Shown here one piece after another: positions 32,875-45,760 of a DNA stretch of 64,000 bases. Position 1 is the first letter of the stretch. The number at the start of each line of letters is the position of its first letter. Position numbers and translations under genes: made by a program. The stretch is from Toxotes chatareus (Eukaryota; Chordata; Actinopteri; Toxotidae): assembly GCA_016801885.1 (NCBI GenBank), contig JAFBJY010000407.1:1-64000 (forward strand), read 5' to 3'. Below the pieces are notes generated by a model that saw nothing but the letters and a program-made list of their open reading frames with translations, did not search any database and was not told the origin of the DNA.

Positions 32875-34391
32875 CAGAGAGAGTCTCCTCCTAGAGAAAC
32901 TCTCACTGTTGAACAGATAGTTCAGTCTGTACATATCTGTCTCTTTCACTCACACACACCTTTTCAAATTCATGTTAAAGCAGTTTATTTGTTAAACTCT
33001 TCTAAACGATTCCTTGTAAACTTCTTCCTCTTCCAGTCCTTTAAAGATGGAAGCTATGACTGTTGCTGACTTTTACTTTTTTAAGATTCTAATCACTTTA
33101 AATCCTTTCACATTAAAAGCCTCATTGTGAACATCAGTGTTTTGTCTTTCTCTGAATCTTGGGACAGCTGAGTAAGTAAGTAAAATGCTGCCACAGTTTA
33201 TCTGAAAGATCTGAGAAAAAACAAAGATAGAAACTGTCTTTCAGAGGTTCACAGAGCTAGAAAGCTCCTGACTACTCTGAAGAGTTTGAGCCTCGATTCT
33301 ATGAATTTTAAATGTCAACTAACTAAATAAATAAATGTAATACATCCAATAAAAAAATCATTTTTATTGGATATATCCTGTGTCACATTTGTTGGCATTT
33401 TACACAGTGCACAGCCTCCATTAAATTCTTTTACAGTGTTTTTCCTGATAATCAATGTTAGAATTTTTTACAGTGCATCTCCTATTTATCATTTTACAGT
33501 GATCCTTTTAGTTGTCACATTTTTACAGTATATCTGCTTTTACTGAAAACATGGATGGAATAATACATGGAACATTATTCAAACTATGACCAGTCCTCAT
33601 CTTCCTTTAGATGTCATCAATACTGATTGGTACATATTGATCCTAATAATCAGTGTGAGACCTGTTGGACACTGGAGGGCAGAAGACTCCTGTTCAGTCA
33701 ACACTAAAGACTGTGAAGCAACAATAAACAAAACAAATCCGACAATCAGTCAATAAACATGTTTACATGTGTTGATGGAAAAATGTGGGGGGTTGAAGAA
33801 CTGCATGAGGAGAAGGAGCCTCAGGGAAACTGATGAGACTCTGGAGGATTCTCACTCTATTTCATTTGTGTTTAGGTGAATTTGATGAATAATATAAAGA
33901 GATCAGTGGGGTGTCTTGCATTGTAGACTCTGAGCTGGACCACAGAGGAGCATCTGAATTTCATCTGTGAATCCAAACACTGTGGTTGAAGAGATTATAA
34001 AGTCACTTTGAGAGAGCCTGTCACCAAGTGGGGGCATTGGAGCATTGTTTGCCCCCATTACACCCCTACACCTCCAAGAATGACTTTTCAAGTAAAAGAA
34101 GAAAATGAGATACATTAACAGTCTGTGTGTTCACTGCAGAATGTGAAAAACCTTCAGGAGCACTGAGGAAAGTTTTCACTGTTTGTTGATGCACGTCAGA
34201 CACAGCTGAGGAGGCCAAAAGTAGAGGTGGTGAGGCTGCAGCTACCCCCCCTCCAGGTGGCTGAGGTGTATTATTGTCACACAAATATGGGTTTTCTTTT
34301 TAGTTTAGGAAGTAAAAAAAAAAGATGGCTGGAGTCACAATAGTATTTGAGCGGTATTTATTTACAGGCAAAAAAAAATTCTACCAGAAAG
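32875..34391. other. 3' flank of NLR locus 2, duplicated
   Basis: No gene seen. Matches 6018-7424 with indels. A stretch at about 33680-34190 has no match in copy 1. Confidence 0.55.
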
Positions 34392-35257
34392 TAGTGATGG
34401 GCAAATGATACTGATGCTTTGCAGCTTGTGTCACTCTTCCTTAAGTGGAGTGATTCGAAATGCTGTCAATGACGTTCAAAGCTTCGAACATGCCCCAAAG
34501 AAAGCTTGTTCAAGAGGTCAAAACCAGGTGGAACAGCACTTAGGCTTTATCCATAGGCTTTATGAGCAGAGAGAACCTTTAGGGGCAGCCCTGGCATCAC
34601 TTAGCACTGACATAGTGCCTTTCACTGCTGATGACTATGCAGCAACCAACCACTGCCTGACAGTTTTAAGGCCATTCTATCAGACAACTGTTGAGCTTTC
34701 TGAGGAAAGGACAGTGTCGGGGTCAAAGGCAATTCCTATAGCCAAAATGCTGAGACATGTAATTTCTGCCGAATGTGCCCAAATGGCTCCTTGTATTGGT
34801 GCCACGCTTGCCAACTATTTGAAAACTAATTTGAATGAAAAATTTAGTGGCTTGGAAAAGGTGGACTCCCTGTCTGTGGCCACCATCTTGGATCCATGGT
34901 TTAAACAGGCTGGCTTTACTAATCAAAGCAATGCTCAGGCTCCTATAGAAAGGCTGACATGAGAGTGTGCCAGTCTTAATGATGGGGTGGCAGAAGATGT
35001 GCCACTGGAGACTGCAACAACATCTGCCAGTGCTGGTGAAGAAAATTACAACTTCTGGGTTTTACTGGACAACTACGTGAGAGTCTCAACACCACACCAG
35101 CAGTGCATCTGCCAGCGCTGCAGTGGAGATCCAGAGGTATGCATGTTGATTACTGTTGAGACATCAGTTGTTTTATTCAGTCATTCATTGTCTTTAACGC
35201 TGAGTCTATGAAACAGGCCAGGACCCAAATGCAGACTGGTGAGCAGATTTGAACAGT

Positions 35258-36900
35258 TTATTCACAATAGTCCAAAACAACAGAAAAGACAAGAGAGAGG
35301 AGGGATTCCAGGGCGGCGAGGCAGGGTCGGCAGTAATGGTGGACTTGAAGGCTGAGACCGGAGTTTGGGTAAGGGGATGAAGTGAGCTGCCTTGGAGAAC
35401 TGGTCAACCATGGTGAGGATGGTGGTGAGCCAGTTACAAAGTCTACCGATATGTGGGGCCAGGGGAGATGTGGTATGGACAAAGGAAGAAGTTCTCCAGA
35501 AGGGGAACGATGGCTGGATTTGTTCTTGGAGCATGCGGGACAGGCCATAATGTAATCATGAGTGTCGGATTCTAGAGTGGGCCACCAGAAGTGACTACGG
35601 AGGAGGAAGAGGGTTCTTTTGATACCTGGGCGGCAGAATAGCTTGGAATTATGGGCCCATTGAAGGACAGAGGAGCGGACGGACTGGGGAACAAAGTGCC
35701 TGCCAGGGGGACCCGTACCCAGATCTGGCTCCTCCAGCAGAGCAGCACGCAATTCAGTCATGAAAGGCCAGGTTAAGGCTCCTACGACGCAGGAAGTTGG
35801 CAAAACGGTGTCAGGAGTGGATGGTTCAGCTTCAGAGTCAAACTGGCAGGAAAGAGCGTCAGGTTTGACATTCTTAGAGCCAGGTCGATAAGTGATGGTG
35901 AATCTGAAGCGACCAAAGAATAGGGCCCATCTAGCCTGGCGAGAGTTTAGTCTCTTAGCAGACTGTAGGTACGCTAAGTTTTTATGGTCAGTCCACACCA
36001 CAAACAGCTGCTCAGGGCCTTCCAGCCAATGTCACCACTCTTCCAAAGCCAACTTCACTGCCAGGAGTTCTCTGTTGCCAACATCATAGTTGTGCTCTGC
36101 AGAGACGGCGAGAGAGAAGTAAGCACAGGGATGTAGTTTTTGTTCCGCAGTGGAGCATTGAGAGAGAATGGCCCCTACCCCCACATCAGAGGTGTCCACC
36201 TCAACCACGAACTGTCAGGCAGGGTCAGGTTGGGTCAGGATGGGAGCGGAGGTGAACAGCCTCTGAAGTTCTGTGGACGCCTGCTCCACCTCAGATGTCC
36301 ACTGGAAGGGAATAGATGTAGAGGTTAACCCAGTTAAGGGTGCAGCAACAGTGCTATAATTCCAAATGAAGCGTTGGTAAAAGTTAGCAAACCCCAAAAA
36401 TCTCTGTAGCTGCTTACGTAGGCCACTCGAACACCACTTGCACCTTGCTGGGGACAGCTTGCATCTGGCCACCCTTTATGATGAAGCCCAGGAAGGAGAT
36501 GGTGTCAACGTGGAATTCGCACTTCTCAGCCTTGACATATAAGCGGTTCTCCATCAACCTCTGGAGACACGTCATTCACCAAAATGGCTGGCACATTAGT
36601 TAGGCCGAAAGGCATGACCAAATGCTCAAAATGGCCGAGAGGGGTGTTGAAGGCCGTCTTCCACTCATCCCCCTCTCGGATCCTTACCAGGTGGTAGGCG
36701 TCTTGTAGTTCCAACTTGGAGAAGAGGGTAGAGCTGTGAAGGGCCTCGAATGCAGAGGAGATGGGGGCAGAGGCTATTTGTTTTTAATGGTGATATTGTT
36801 GAGTTCTTTGTAATCGATGCAGGGATGGAGTGTCTGATCTTTCTTTTGTACGAAGAAAAACCCTGCCCCCAGGGGAGAGGAAGAAGGCGGATAATCCCTG
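35258..36900 (-). pseudogene. RT, RNase H and partial integrase of minus-strand Gypsy
   Basis: RT pieces include DAYHLVRIREGDEWKTAFNT and VMPFGLTN (36526-36714) and FLGFANFYQRFIWNYSTVAA (36215-36472); the catalytic YLDD region is lost between them. RNase H/linker reads VWTDHKNLAYLQSAKRLNSR (36001 downward). The integrase zinc finger (ACPACSKNK) and first catalytic region (HISVDFVTG) remain, then the frame is lost near 35420. At least four breaks. Confidence 0.8.
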
Positions 36901-37067
36901 CCTTAAGAGAGTCATGAATATAGGTTTCATGGCTCTCTCTCCGGCTTAGACATATTGTAAAGTCGGCCGGAGGGGAGCGTGGAACCAGGTAACAAGTCTA
37001 TTAAGCAATCATAGGGTCTGTGAGGAGGCAGGGACAGAGCCTTGATTTACTGAAGACCTCGCTGAGA

Positions 37068-37712
37068 TCATGGTACTCGTGGGGGGGGTATGGATGACAG
37101 GTCTTGAAGAGGAGTGACATCTGTAGTGGGAGCCCTTCCTGAAGGTGGTAAAGCAGAGTTTAAACAGTTTTGGTGACAGTGCACAGACCAGTTAGTAATT
37201 TTACCCGCTGCCCAGTCGATGTGTGGATTGTGGAGTTTCAGCCAAGGGAAGCCTAGAACCAGGGGGGTTTTGGGGCAGAGAAAACCAAAAACTGATATAT
37301 TCATGATGGTTACCGGATAGGATTAGGTGAAGGGGTTCAGTCTGGTGGGTTATTTTGTCCAGGTACTTGCCGTTTAGTGCACAAACTGGGATGGATCCAG
37401 AGAGGGATGTGTCTTAATTCATGCCTGACGTACCAGCTCTGCGCCCAAATAGTTCTGCTCTACTCCAGAGTCAATCAGTGCGCTGAGTGGAAGAGTCTGA
37501 CTGAGCTGCAAAGAAGCCCGGATTTGTAATCTAGGGAGATTTTGTGATGTTGAGGAGTTATTGCCCACCAGACTCCTTAAATGCACTGGTGAGCAGCCGA
37601 GTTTGGGTGAATGGGACAGGAGGAGATTGTCACTTGCCTTTAGCCGTCGTGAGGCACTCTTCGGGGTTAGTCGAGTCCGACCCAATTGCATGGGTTCCTG
37701 GGAGAGGGTCAA
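37068..37712 (-). pseudogene. Aspartic protease remnant of minus-strand Gypsy
   Basis: The active-site context ALIDSGVEQNYLG occurs near 37445, followed in other frames by LVLGFPWLKLHNPHIDW near 37230. Those are the two hallmark blocks of a Gypsy retropepsin. Broken by frameshifts. Confidence 0.7.
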
Positions 37713-37763
37713 GGAGGCTGAGCAGGGAACGAGAAGTATTAGTCTTGAACCAGGTTAACTGAC

Positions 37764-38440
37764 TTACTGGGAGCTGGAATGTGACTGAACTGAGGGGAAG
37801 ACCGGCAGTGCGCTTGGGTCTCCTCTCTCACGCCGGGAATCTAGGTGGATGGTAAGACAAATCAGTTCATTCAATGTTACAGGTTCATCTCTGGCAGCTA
37901 ATTCGTCCTTAAGATCATCACTAGACCTGTAGATGTAACCCGCTCGGAGTGCCGCCTCGTTCCATCCCTCGGGCCTAGATCCCTGACGGAGGTTGAGAAG
38001 CCTCTTTGAGGCGTTAGCGGGAGCATTGTGGTGACAAAACACTAATTTGAATTCGGATAAAAGCTGAGAATAGGTGTACCTGGTTGTTCCAGTCTCTTCC
38101 AGGAATGCCTCCGCCCATGCCAGTGCTCTCCTCTCAGCAGACCGACAGCGATTCTGCTGAGGTCGGTACAATACACCTTCGGTTGTAGCATAAAAAACTG
38201 CCGACATTGCAGGAGAAATCCCTTACTCTTTTCCGGATCCCCGTGAAAATGTTCTGGTGTGGGGACCGGAATGTCCGCCAGAGCCGGGTCGGGAAGAGAG
38301 TCAGAAAGAGCGGCGGCAGCCGGAGACGGCGAAGGCAGATTGATCCGCTGGGCCAGAGACTCCATGAAGTGGCCGATCTGGGATACCTGCTGACCGAGAG
38401 CCTGCTGTTTTTCCAGAAAATCCTGAAGGATTTGGTGATG
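37764..38440 (-). pseudogene. Gag remnant of minus-strand Gypsy
   Basis: Minus-strand frames encode MESLAQRINLPSPSPAAA, PEHFHGDPEKSKGFLLQCRQ and, after frameshifts, capsid-like segments (AWAEAFLEETG, LRAGYIYRSSDDLKDELAAR). The arrangement parallels Gag of the 47403 element. At least two frame breaks near 38200 and 38050. Confidence 0.7.
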
Positions 38441-38855
38441 GCGCCCGAGGATAATTCCCTGGCTGGCCAGGCAGGAAAGCCAAGCCTCTTATAGCTTTGG
38501 GGAAAGACTGATTGCGCCCCAATTGCACACAGGTGAGAACAATCAGCCTGAGCAGGAGGGTGGAGAAGGGAGGAGCCGCCCCGGAATCCAAAGCCTGAAA
38601 AACACACCCACACCAAGAACACACACACCCACACAAACACACCGAGGAGAGAGAGAAGAGAGAAACGAAAACAGAAAAACTCCAGAGGCAGCCGAGCTGC
38701 CTCATGACATTGTCTTACTGCCTGTGTCATAGATATTTGAAAGAACAAATTCTGACAAGAGCAGAGAATCCCCTGAAGTACTGGGTGGCACGAAAGACAT
38801 CTGTTCCTGTGAAAGGATATTTTCCAAAGCTGGGGAGCTGGTCAGCCAGAAGAGA

Positions 38856-39775
38856 ATATAGAATAGAATAGAATAGCCTTTTATTGTCATTATACATCTT
38901 TGCATAATGTACAATGAGACGAAAAGCATACACAAACATAGAATAAAATAAGATTAAATAAGTTTAGTGCAAGGTAAAAAAATATATAAAAAGAAAACTA
39001 TACAAAAATATGAGTTATAAAAAGGAAAAATACAAGGGGGGGTTGGTGCACAGTTCAGGGAAGTATGGGTTATTGCACATTAATGGATATTGCACAGTAT
39101 ACAGATATTGCACAGTGAGTGGATAGAAGGAAGTCCGGGGGTCAGAGGAATAGACTGTGGGGTTCAGTGCACGTGTGAGTTCAGTGTGGTTATGGCTTTT
39201 GGAAAAAACTGTCTCTGAGTCTGTCTTTGTTCTGATGTGCCTGTAGCGCCTTCCTGAGGGCAACAGGTCAAACAGAGCAAAGCCAGAGTGGGAGCTGTCC
39301 TTGGTAATGCTCTTTGCTCTGCTGAGGCAGCGGGAGGTAAATGTCCATCAGGGAAGGGAGGGGCAGCCAATGATCTTCTGTGCCACCTTTACCACCCTCT
39401 GAAGCCTCTCCCTGTCAGCCATGGTGCAGCTGCCGCACCATACTGTGATGCAGTACGTCAGCAGGCTCTCAATGGTAGAAGGTCAGCAGCAGGATGGAGT
39501 CTAGGTTGTGCTTCTAGAGGACCCTCAGGAAGTGTAGCCACTGCTGAGCCTTCTTGATTACCGCTGTGATGTTCTCTGTCCAGGAGATGTCAGCGGAGAT
39601 GAGGATTCCAAGAAACCGGAAAGTGTGGACTCTCTCCACGCACCTGAAGTTCCACAATGATCTCCTTGGTTTTCTTGGTGTTCAGAACCAGGTTGTTCTC
39701 TTAACACCAGGATGCCCACTGAAGCCTGTGACAGTAGAAAAAATTATATTTCTCATTAAAAACTTGTGAAGATAA
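38856..39775 (-). mobile_element. Rex-like LINE 3' end with (ATTCT)n tail
   Basis: On the minus strand this encodes the ORF2 end (CSTVWCGSCTMADRERLQRV, IIGCPSL, LLPSGRRYRHIRTKTD, SFFPKAITTLNS across frames). A 3' UTR and an (ATTCT)n tail at 38852-38876 follow. It inserted at the hAT dimerisation exon and terminates it. 5' truncated. Confidence 0.75.
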
Positions 39776-40776
39776 ATAACTTTTGCTTCTGTGAATAATC
39801 ATTCCAAATCAACCATACAAGTCCCCAAATGACAAACCATTATCTTTAAAGGTTTTCCTTTAAAGATAAAAATACTTCACACACACACACACACACACAC
39901 AAAAACAATGTTTCTGAATTCAAACACCATGATTTGCAAAGTAGGAAGGATCTCTAATCCTGTTAGTGACTTTTAGTACAGTTTTTAAATAAAGCACAAA
40001 GCTTTAAATAAAACCTTAAGCAACATATAACCCATTTATTCTTTGGGTTAATCTGGAATGTGTTTTAGAGTATTGGGGAGAGCATCTGCATATTTTATTG
40101 TAATGACGATATAATCATTATATGGTATGAATGAACAAAACACTTGAATGACCACAAAGACTTTTCTGAACTTTTATTGCTGTCATGGGATTGAAACAGT
40201 GCCAGTGCTTCAGCCATGCTCTTTAGAGGTTGCTATGGCTTCAGTTGTCCACCAGATCTCATCGTCACTGAAGTCTTGAAGCTCTGAATCTTTTTCAGCA
40301 CAATTGTTAGAAAGCCTTACTGAGGCCTCATTGCCTCAGTGAATTGTTTTAGGCTGTGTTCATGTTCACCCTCTTTGGTTAAGGGACAGTAGAACAATCA
40401 GTGATTTCCTCACTGTGGAGGAAATTTAGGCTGCTGAGAATTCTTCCTGCCTTGAAAACCTTAGTCCTGAAACTGGAATCTAAAACATGTTGATGTGTTT
40501 GAGGTGGCATGTGATGCATTTGGATGAGTGTTCATTTACGGAGTTTTGAGTGTAGGAGGAAAACTGTTGATGAGTGTGAGGACAGAATAAGTTTGGAAGT
40601 TTAACTCTGCCACTTTAGACTCTCAGCTCTGATTCTTGTTTTCTGCTCCATGCAGCTCATCTACAGGACTGTATTAAGTCCTTGTTGTTGAAGGATCTTA
40701 ATTATTAAGCAGTGAAACTATTTCATATGAGGAAATAGTGCATTCATTCTTTGAAATGTTTCCTTTCTTCTGTTTC
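39776..40776. other. Unassigned non-coding sequence
   Basis: No gene seen. Contains a (CA)n run at 39879-39901. Confidence 0.4.
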
Positions 40777-40925
40777 AGAATCAGAATCAGCTTTATTCGC
40801 CAAGTACAGTACAAGGAATTTTTTGCCAGCAGTTGTTGTCTCTCTAGCAAACAAGGTAACAAATCTATATACAATATGTACAAATATACAAATATGCAAT
40901 AAAATATAAAAATATAAACAACATG
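40777..40925 (-). mobile_element. LINE 3' tail, very short
   Basis: TCAGAATCAGAATCAGCTTT followed by ATTCGCCAAGTA is the familiar 3' terminus of a fish LINE, here in antisense. Only about 150 bp are present. Confidence 0.6.
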
Positions 40926-41464
40926 AGTCAGACTCAAGTATCTGCCTTTATAATTCTAAAAGCATGAGCTGAAGACAAAAGGTGAAGATGATAGCTCACA
41001 TGGAAAATTGGCACATTAAGAAAAAATATATTTTGTGTGAATAATATTAGTGCATATTTTCCACTTTTGATATATGATGGTATTATAAAAATATATATGT
41101 CTTTTCAGTCTAAAATCCTTCTAGTGTATCTACAGGAGCTGATAAGTCCCATATATACAGTGGTGTTCCAGTATATGTCAGAGGTCAAAGTGAAGACAGT
41201 CTAGTTGGTCTCATTGGATAAAGCCAGTTATCTGTGTGCAAACAAGCGTGACAGCAGATTTATTCCACTTAGTTCTGTCAGAGCCACTGAAGCTGTTTCT
41301 TTACTTTTTATTCTCCCTCCAGCTGCAGTGAGAACATCTACAGAAGAAACATTATTATTATTATTTACTGTCCAACACAGTAAAGTGTAAATGATGGACA
41401 TTTACTCAACACAACTTTTTATTTCCACTGTCACAGGATAGAAAGAACAAAGAACTTCACTAAG

Positions 41465-41803
41465 AGCCTTGTTTCATAATTCATTTCCAGTCCACAGTGT
41501 TTCTGTCCTCCAGCAAACCTTTGGATGTCAGTGTGTCAAGCTTTAATGTTGGTGAATCTGAGGCTGTGTTGACTGAGAGAAGAAGCTGTGAGATCTTTTA
41601 GACCCTGAGGACTCACTCTGGACTGATTTGATAGATGCTCCACAAATAAAAGTGCTTCTCCACTCAACTAACTACTACTCCTCATAGAGACTGTCTGCAG
41701 GAACTGAAGCTGCTTTTGGTCAAAGAGATATTCATGTGTTCACTGTTCACTCAGGACCATTCAGCTGGGTTGGTGAATTCAGCACCAAGGACAGCAGCAG
41801 CTG
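41465..41803. repeat. Inverted duplicate block (partner 58136-58472)
   Basis: About 338 bp from GAGCCTTGTTTCATAATTC to GGACAGCAGCAGCTG matches the reverse complement of 58136-58472 with few differences. No coding potential and no TIR-like ends identified. Confidence 0.75.
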
Positions 41804-44640
41804 TTACAGTGTGAAGTGCAGCAGCTTCAGAGTCCTTCTCACCTCACTATGGCAGCAGAGAAGCAGCTAAAGGAGACGCAGCAGCCACAGATTTGTTCCA
41901 TGCTGCTTACACACTAATTGTTCTCACACTTGTATGAACTAATTACTTCACTTTTTTTTTTCTTGTAATTAATGTGACTGATTCTCAGAGACTAACAGAA
42001 CATTTACCTCCAAGCAGCAGTTACTCCATCAGTATAGTCTCATTATTCAGTCATGTAACAGGACGGATTCAGACACACTCAGCAGCAGAGGACAGTGGAA
42101 TCATCTTCCTGATCCATCCTGTCTGTCTCATCCACATCCTGTAAGACTTTCTGCTTGTCAATAATCCAACCATCGTAAATGATTGTCATTCATTGACATG
42201 AACTGCATCATGTTAAAATCAGAACAAAGCAGCAACGATTACAAAAAGACAGAAAGTCAAACATGTGAGAGCACGATTGAATGTGGAGGAAGAGACAGAG
42301 ATGATGGTTCTACTTCAGTCCAGCTGCTGAAAACTGTTTCCACTGCAGTTCTACTCCAAGGTGAAAAATGCAGAATATTACCTGACACTTCTAACAGACA
42401 GGAGCTGAAAACTTCACACAGAAAATACAAGTGTCCCTGAATAACAAAGAGAGGAACGAGAGGAAGAGAAAGTGGGTGGACAAAGAGAAAAGAAGGAGCT
42501 GAGAGAGCAATGGAGGAGAGAAACTTTAAAGTCCAACAGTGATTCATCATAGTTTGTGAAAACTACCTGATACTTGTCCTGAGAGTTCAGTCAGTGAAAG
42601 AAACCATGAAAACAAAGCTGATTCTTCATTTTACATTTATCATGAATGACTAAGGGACTTTTTTTTGGATCACCTGATTATTCATCTGAGAAAAGCAGTA
42701 AGTTCTTTGAGTTACTGAGTCACTGCAGTGTGTTCAAAACAACTATACTTATAGAAATGAAGGCACTGATCACACAGTCTAAAACATAAGCTTCAGAAAA
42801 AAATGAATACATTTCATATGCTGAAGGAAATGTTAGGTTTGTGTCATGTCCAACAGTCGACAATCAACCAAATACCCAACAAATCTAAGTCATTTAGCTT
42901 TGTAGCTCTGCACACATCCTTCTTCAAACACTGTGGTTTATGACACAGCCAGTTAAGTCTGGACTTCAAACCAGTTCAAACACAGTCATGCAGCATGTAG
43001 ATGCAGAATGTAAATCATTTTCTCAAACATCTGCACCAGCACTGAGGAATAAACATCAATGATAATTCATCATGATTTATGAAGTTTAATGTTTCTGTTG
43101 TTTTACTGTTTGAAAGAGGAGAAACAATGTTTGTATATTTGAAGACTAAAATCAGCTGTGAAGAACATTTTCCTTTGTTTTCTTCTTTTCAGAGGGTTTT
43201 GAAAAACAGATAAAATGAATCAGTGGATGTATCAGAATGTGGAGAGAATCTTCATCCACTACAAACTTGTGACTTTTGGAAATTTCCCAAAGCAAAACTC
43301 TGTTCATGTGACTCAAACCAGTAAATGTCTGGTTTCAGCTAATTTAACCTTTGGGCTGATGAATGAACGACTACCTGCTGCATAATCAGACTCATCACTA
43401 CATTATTCACTGCACAAGCAGCTGCACACTGGTTCACACCTGAGAGAATAATGTCTGTCACTGTTCAGTTAGAAGAGCAAAGAAGAAGCAGGTGGTAGAA
43501 GAAAAACTGATGAGAGGAGGAAACGGAGGAGGGTGAGAAAAGATGAATAATTACTGAAGCTGCAACATCAACAGACGCCTGTCAGTGCCAAAGAAATGAT
43601 TCTTATCAAGAAAGGCAGAGATTAAAGCAACTAGCCTCATCTTCATGTTCCAGATGCTCACACAGTTTTTGAAAAGTAAAGCAAACCAGATGAAAATAAA
43701 TCATTCATGATTTGACTCAAGATGAAGAAAACATATCTCTTTACCTGGATGCATGAAATAAAAGTAATAAATCAGTGAAGGTTCAGAATGGTTTCAGTAA
43801 AATATCACAGATCTTATTTAAAGCTCTGTTACTCTGTCACAGCAGACAGCAGGACAGTGACAGTGAGAAGACTAAAGGAGACATGGAGCTTTGTCCTGGT
43901 TTGAAGGACAGAAGACGGAGGACAGTCTGTGTGTGGCTGCTCCGTCTGGGGAGACTGGTGGAGAAGAGACTGAGGTCCAAACTCTGACGGGACACAAGAG
44001 AGCAGCTCCAGCCCTCTGACAGAAGACAGGCAGGGAGGGAGGACAGCTGTCCAGCTGTGGATCAGCTACTGGACACTGACGGGACACACACCATCCCTCT
44101 GGCTGTCCCATAGAACAAACTCTGACTTCATATCAGGTGAGGATGTGTCCTTCATTTAAACTGAGGACTATAGGAAAAGTATAAGCTTCATTTGTTCAGA
44201 AGCTGTTTACAGTTACTGGAATTTTAAAATAAATAAAATCTCAGTTTGATCACAAACAAAACAGATTCTATAAATTCCCTTGACAGAAGTAAAAACCAAT
44301 CTCATTTCTATTATCAGCTGAATAAATGTTCATTTTCTCCATCATGAAGGATCATCAGCTCACCATCTGCTGGGCTACAGAGCTGATCAGCTCAGCAGAC
44401 GTGCTGTGGTCTAATAGGATCAGACAGGTGGAGACATGAAGGATGAAAACAGCTCTGCTCCAATGAAGGAAGCAGAACTATGTGAAATATGTCCTTATAT
44501 TCACCATGTGAAACAATTCAAAATATTCTAAAATATTTGCAATATCACCATGTGCAATATGCCTGTTAAGATCACCATGTGAAACATCACATACAGGAAG
44601 TGACAGTGTGCCTATATTAGGCACCTAATTTTCTTAATTT
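41804..44640. other. Mostly unassigned sequence; one small ORF at 43775-43987
   Basis: No conserved domain or RNA gene recognised. A 34-codon ATG frame (43881-43985, MELCPGLKDRRRRTVCVWLL..) is followed by a donor-like CAGGTGAGG at 44135. It could be an untranslated or first exon of a gene outside the window, but nothing downstream supports it. Confidence 0.3.
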
Positions 44641-44874
44641 TCTTAAGAATCTTCCAGTATTCTAAGTGCACTATCTTACTCTTCTTTTGTATTATTTATT
44701 TCTTGATTATTTTATTTTATTTCTTATTTTATCGTATTATTTTAACCTTAAGCTTGACTCTGGGGAGGGATGCACAAGAATTCCAATGCACATGTACTGC
44801 AGTGTATCTGTGCAAATGGCAAATAAAATTCTATTCTATTCTATTCTATTCTATTCTATTCTATTCTATTCTAG
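44640..44874 (+). mobile_element. LINE 3' tail with (ATTCT)n
   Basis: The T-rich 3' UTR ends GGCAAATAAAATTCTATTCT with about nine ATTCT units (44828-44872). It is the plus-strand counterpart of the tail at 38852. Confidence 0.65.
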
Positions 44875-45760
44875 AAACAGGCAGAGACACCTGCTGTACT
44901 GATTTCATCAACACTAACAGAGAAACACAGAGATGGAGTGAAGTTTCATTCATGCATCTTAGTTTAATCTTTAAAGTTTATTCTGGACCATGGAAAATAA
45001 AAGCCCCAGAAAAGCTAGTACTCCTGACAACGGGAATGTATTTTAAAATGACTCATGAGCTGATTTAAAAATCTCAAATGTTTTGATGTGCATTTAAAAA
45101 TATAAAGTATGAGGGAAAGCTGTGTTTTTATTCAGTGTATTGAAAACTCACCACTTCAAGCTTCTCCTTCCTCCACCTGTTTCTCTCCCTCCTTTCATCT
45201 GTCTCTATGTAGACTCACTCCTTCCTGTACTGTCTCTCTGCATCTCCTTCATTTCACCATCAGCTTTACTTTTCATGTCAGTATCATCCACATACAGAGA
45301 CGATAGAAGCAAATGGGTCATTTAGCAAAGACGAACACATCAAAGATAAAACACAAACTTTCTACATGCTCCTAAAGTCAGAAACACACTCAAACACCAA
45401 AATTCTCTTGTTGTTTCTCAGGCAAACACATGCACACCCTCCTACAGACTGTCCACACTGCTGCTCTCTGTGTCTGTGAGATCACTCGTCACCACTTTGT
45501 TCCTCCAAATATAACAGTGATAATATTTGTGTCTGTGAAAGGACACATATACACACACTGTTACACATTCTCCACCTCCTTTGTGGTTGTGTGAGGAGTG
45601 TGTGAAGTGTGGAGGCAAGCGTCACAATGACTGACTTCTCCTCTCTGCTTGGTTCCACTCAGCTGCCTGTCACTGACTCTTCAGAGCAAAGTGTTAGAAG
45701 TTAAAAATCTATTTACTGAAGCTGAAGCTTTTAACAGGACACATTCACATTCACATTCAA
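44875..45760. other. Unassigned non-coding sequence
   Basis: Nothing recognisable apart from short C/T-rich and CA-rich runs. Confidence 0.4.

Larger units (their letters stand above)
35193..38709 (-). mobile_element. Ty3/Gypsy element, degraded, in hAT intron
   Basis: On the minus strand the order is U3-like sequence starting TGTCATGAGG (38709), gag, protease, RT, RNase H, part of integrase, then an LTR 3' end with AATAAA (about 35265). TTGTC occurs on both sides (35188-35192 and 38710-38714), a fitting 5-bp target duplication. A TATA box (CTATAAGAGG) lies near 38490, but the R-U5 and primer site expected after it are missing. Most of integrase and the 3' U3 are also gone. It is related to, but clearly diverged from, the element at 47403. 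Confidence 0.85.
34392..38855 (+). pseudogene. hAT (ZBED-like) transposase gene split by Ty3/Gypsy
   Basis: The left end GTAGTGATGGGCAAATGATAC is hAT-like. Frame 34480-34965 encodes the catalytic-core region (PFTADDYAATNHCLTVLRPF, IPIAKMLRHVISAE, VATILDPWFKQAGF), then the NFWVLLDNYV segment. The exon ends at a donor (GTATGC after 35136). The next exon starts after TGTGTCATAG at 38733 with YLKEQILTRAENPLKYWVAR and the dimerisation part (CERIFSKAGELVSQ, in another frame). The intron holds a Gypsy copy. The N-terminal region is missing, and the 3' end is cut near 38855 by a LINE tail. Not functional. Confidence 0.78.

Noticed and set aside
36140..36328. Plus-strand frames over 35.8-38.5 kb
   Set aside because: They are shadows of the antisense Gypsy Pol and Gag.
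42183..42550. Open frames on both strands near 42.3 kb
   Set aside because: No recognised motif, repeat match or splice support.
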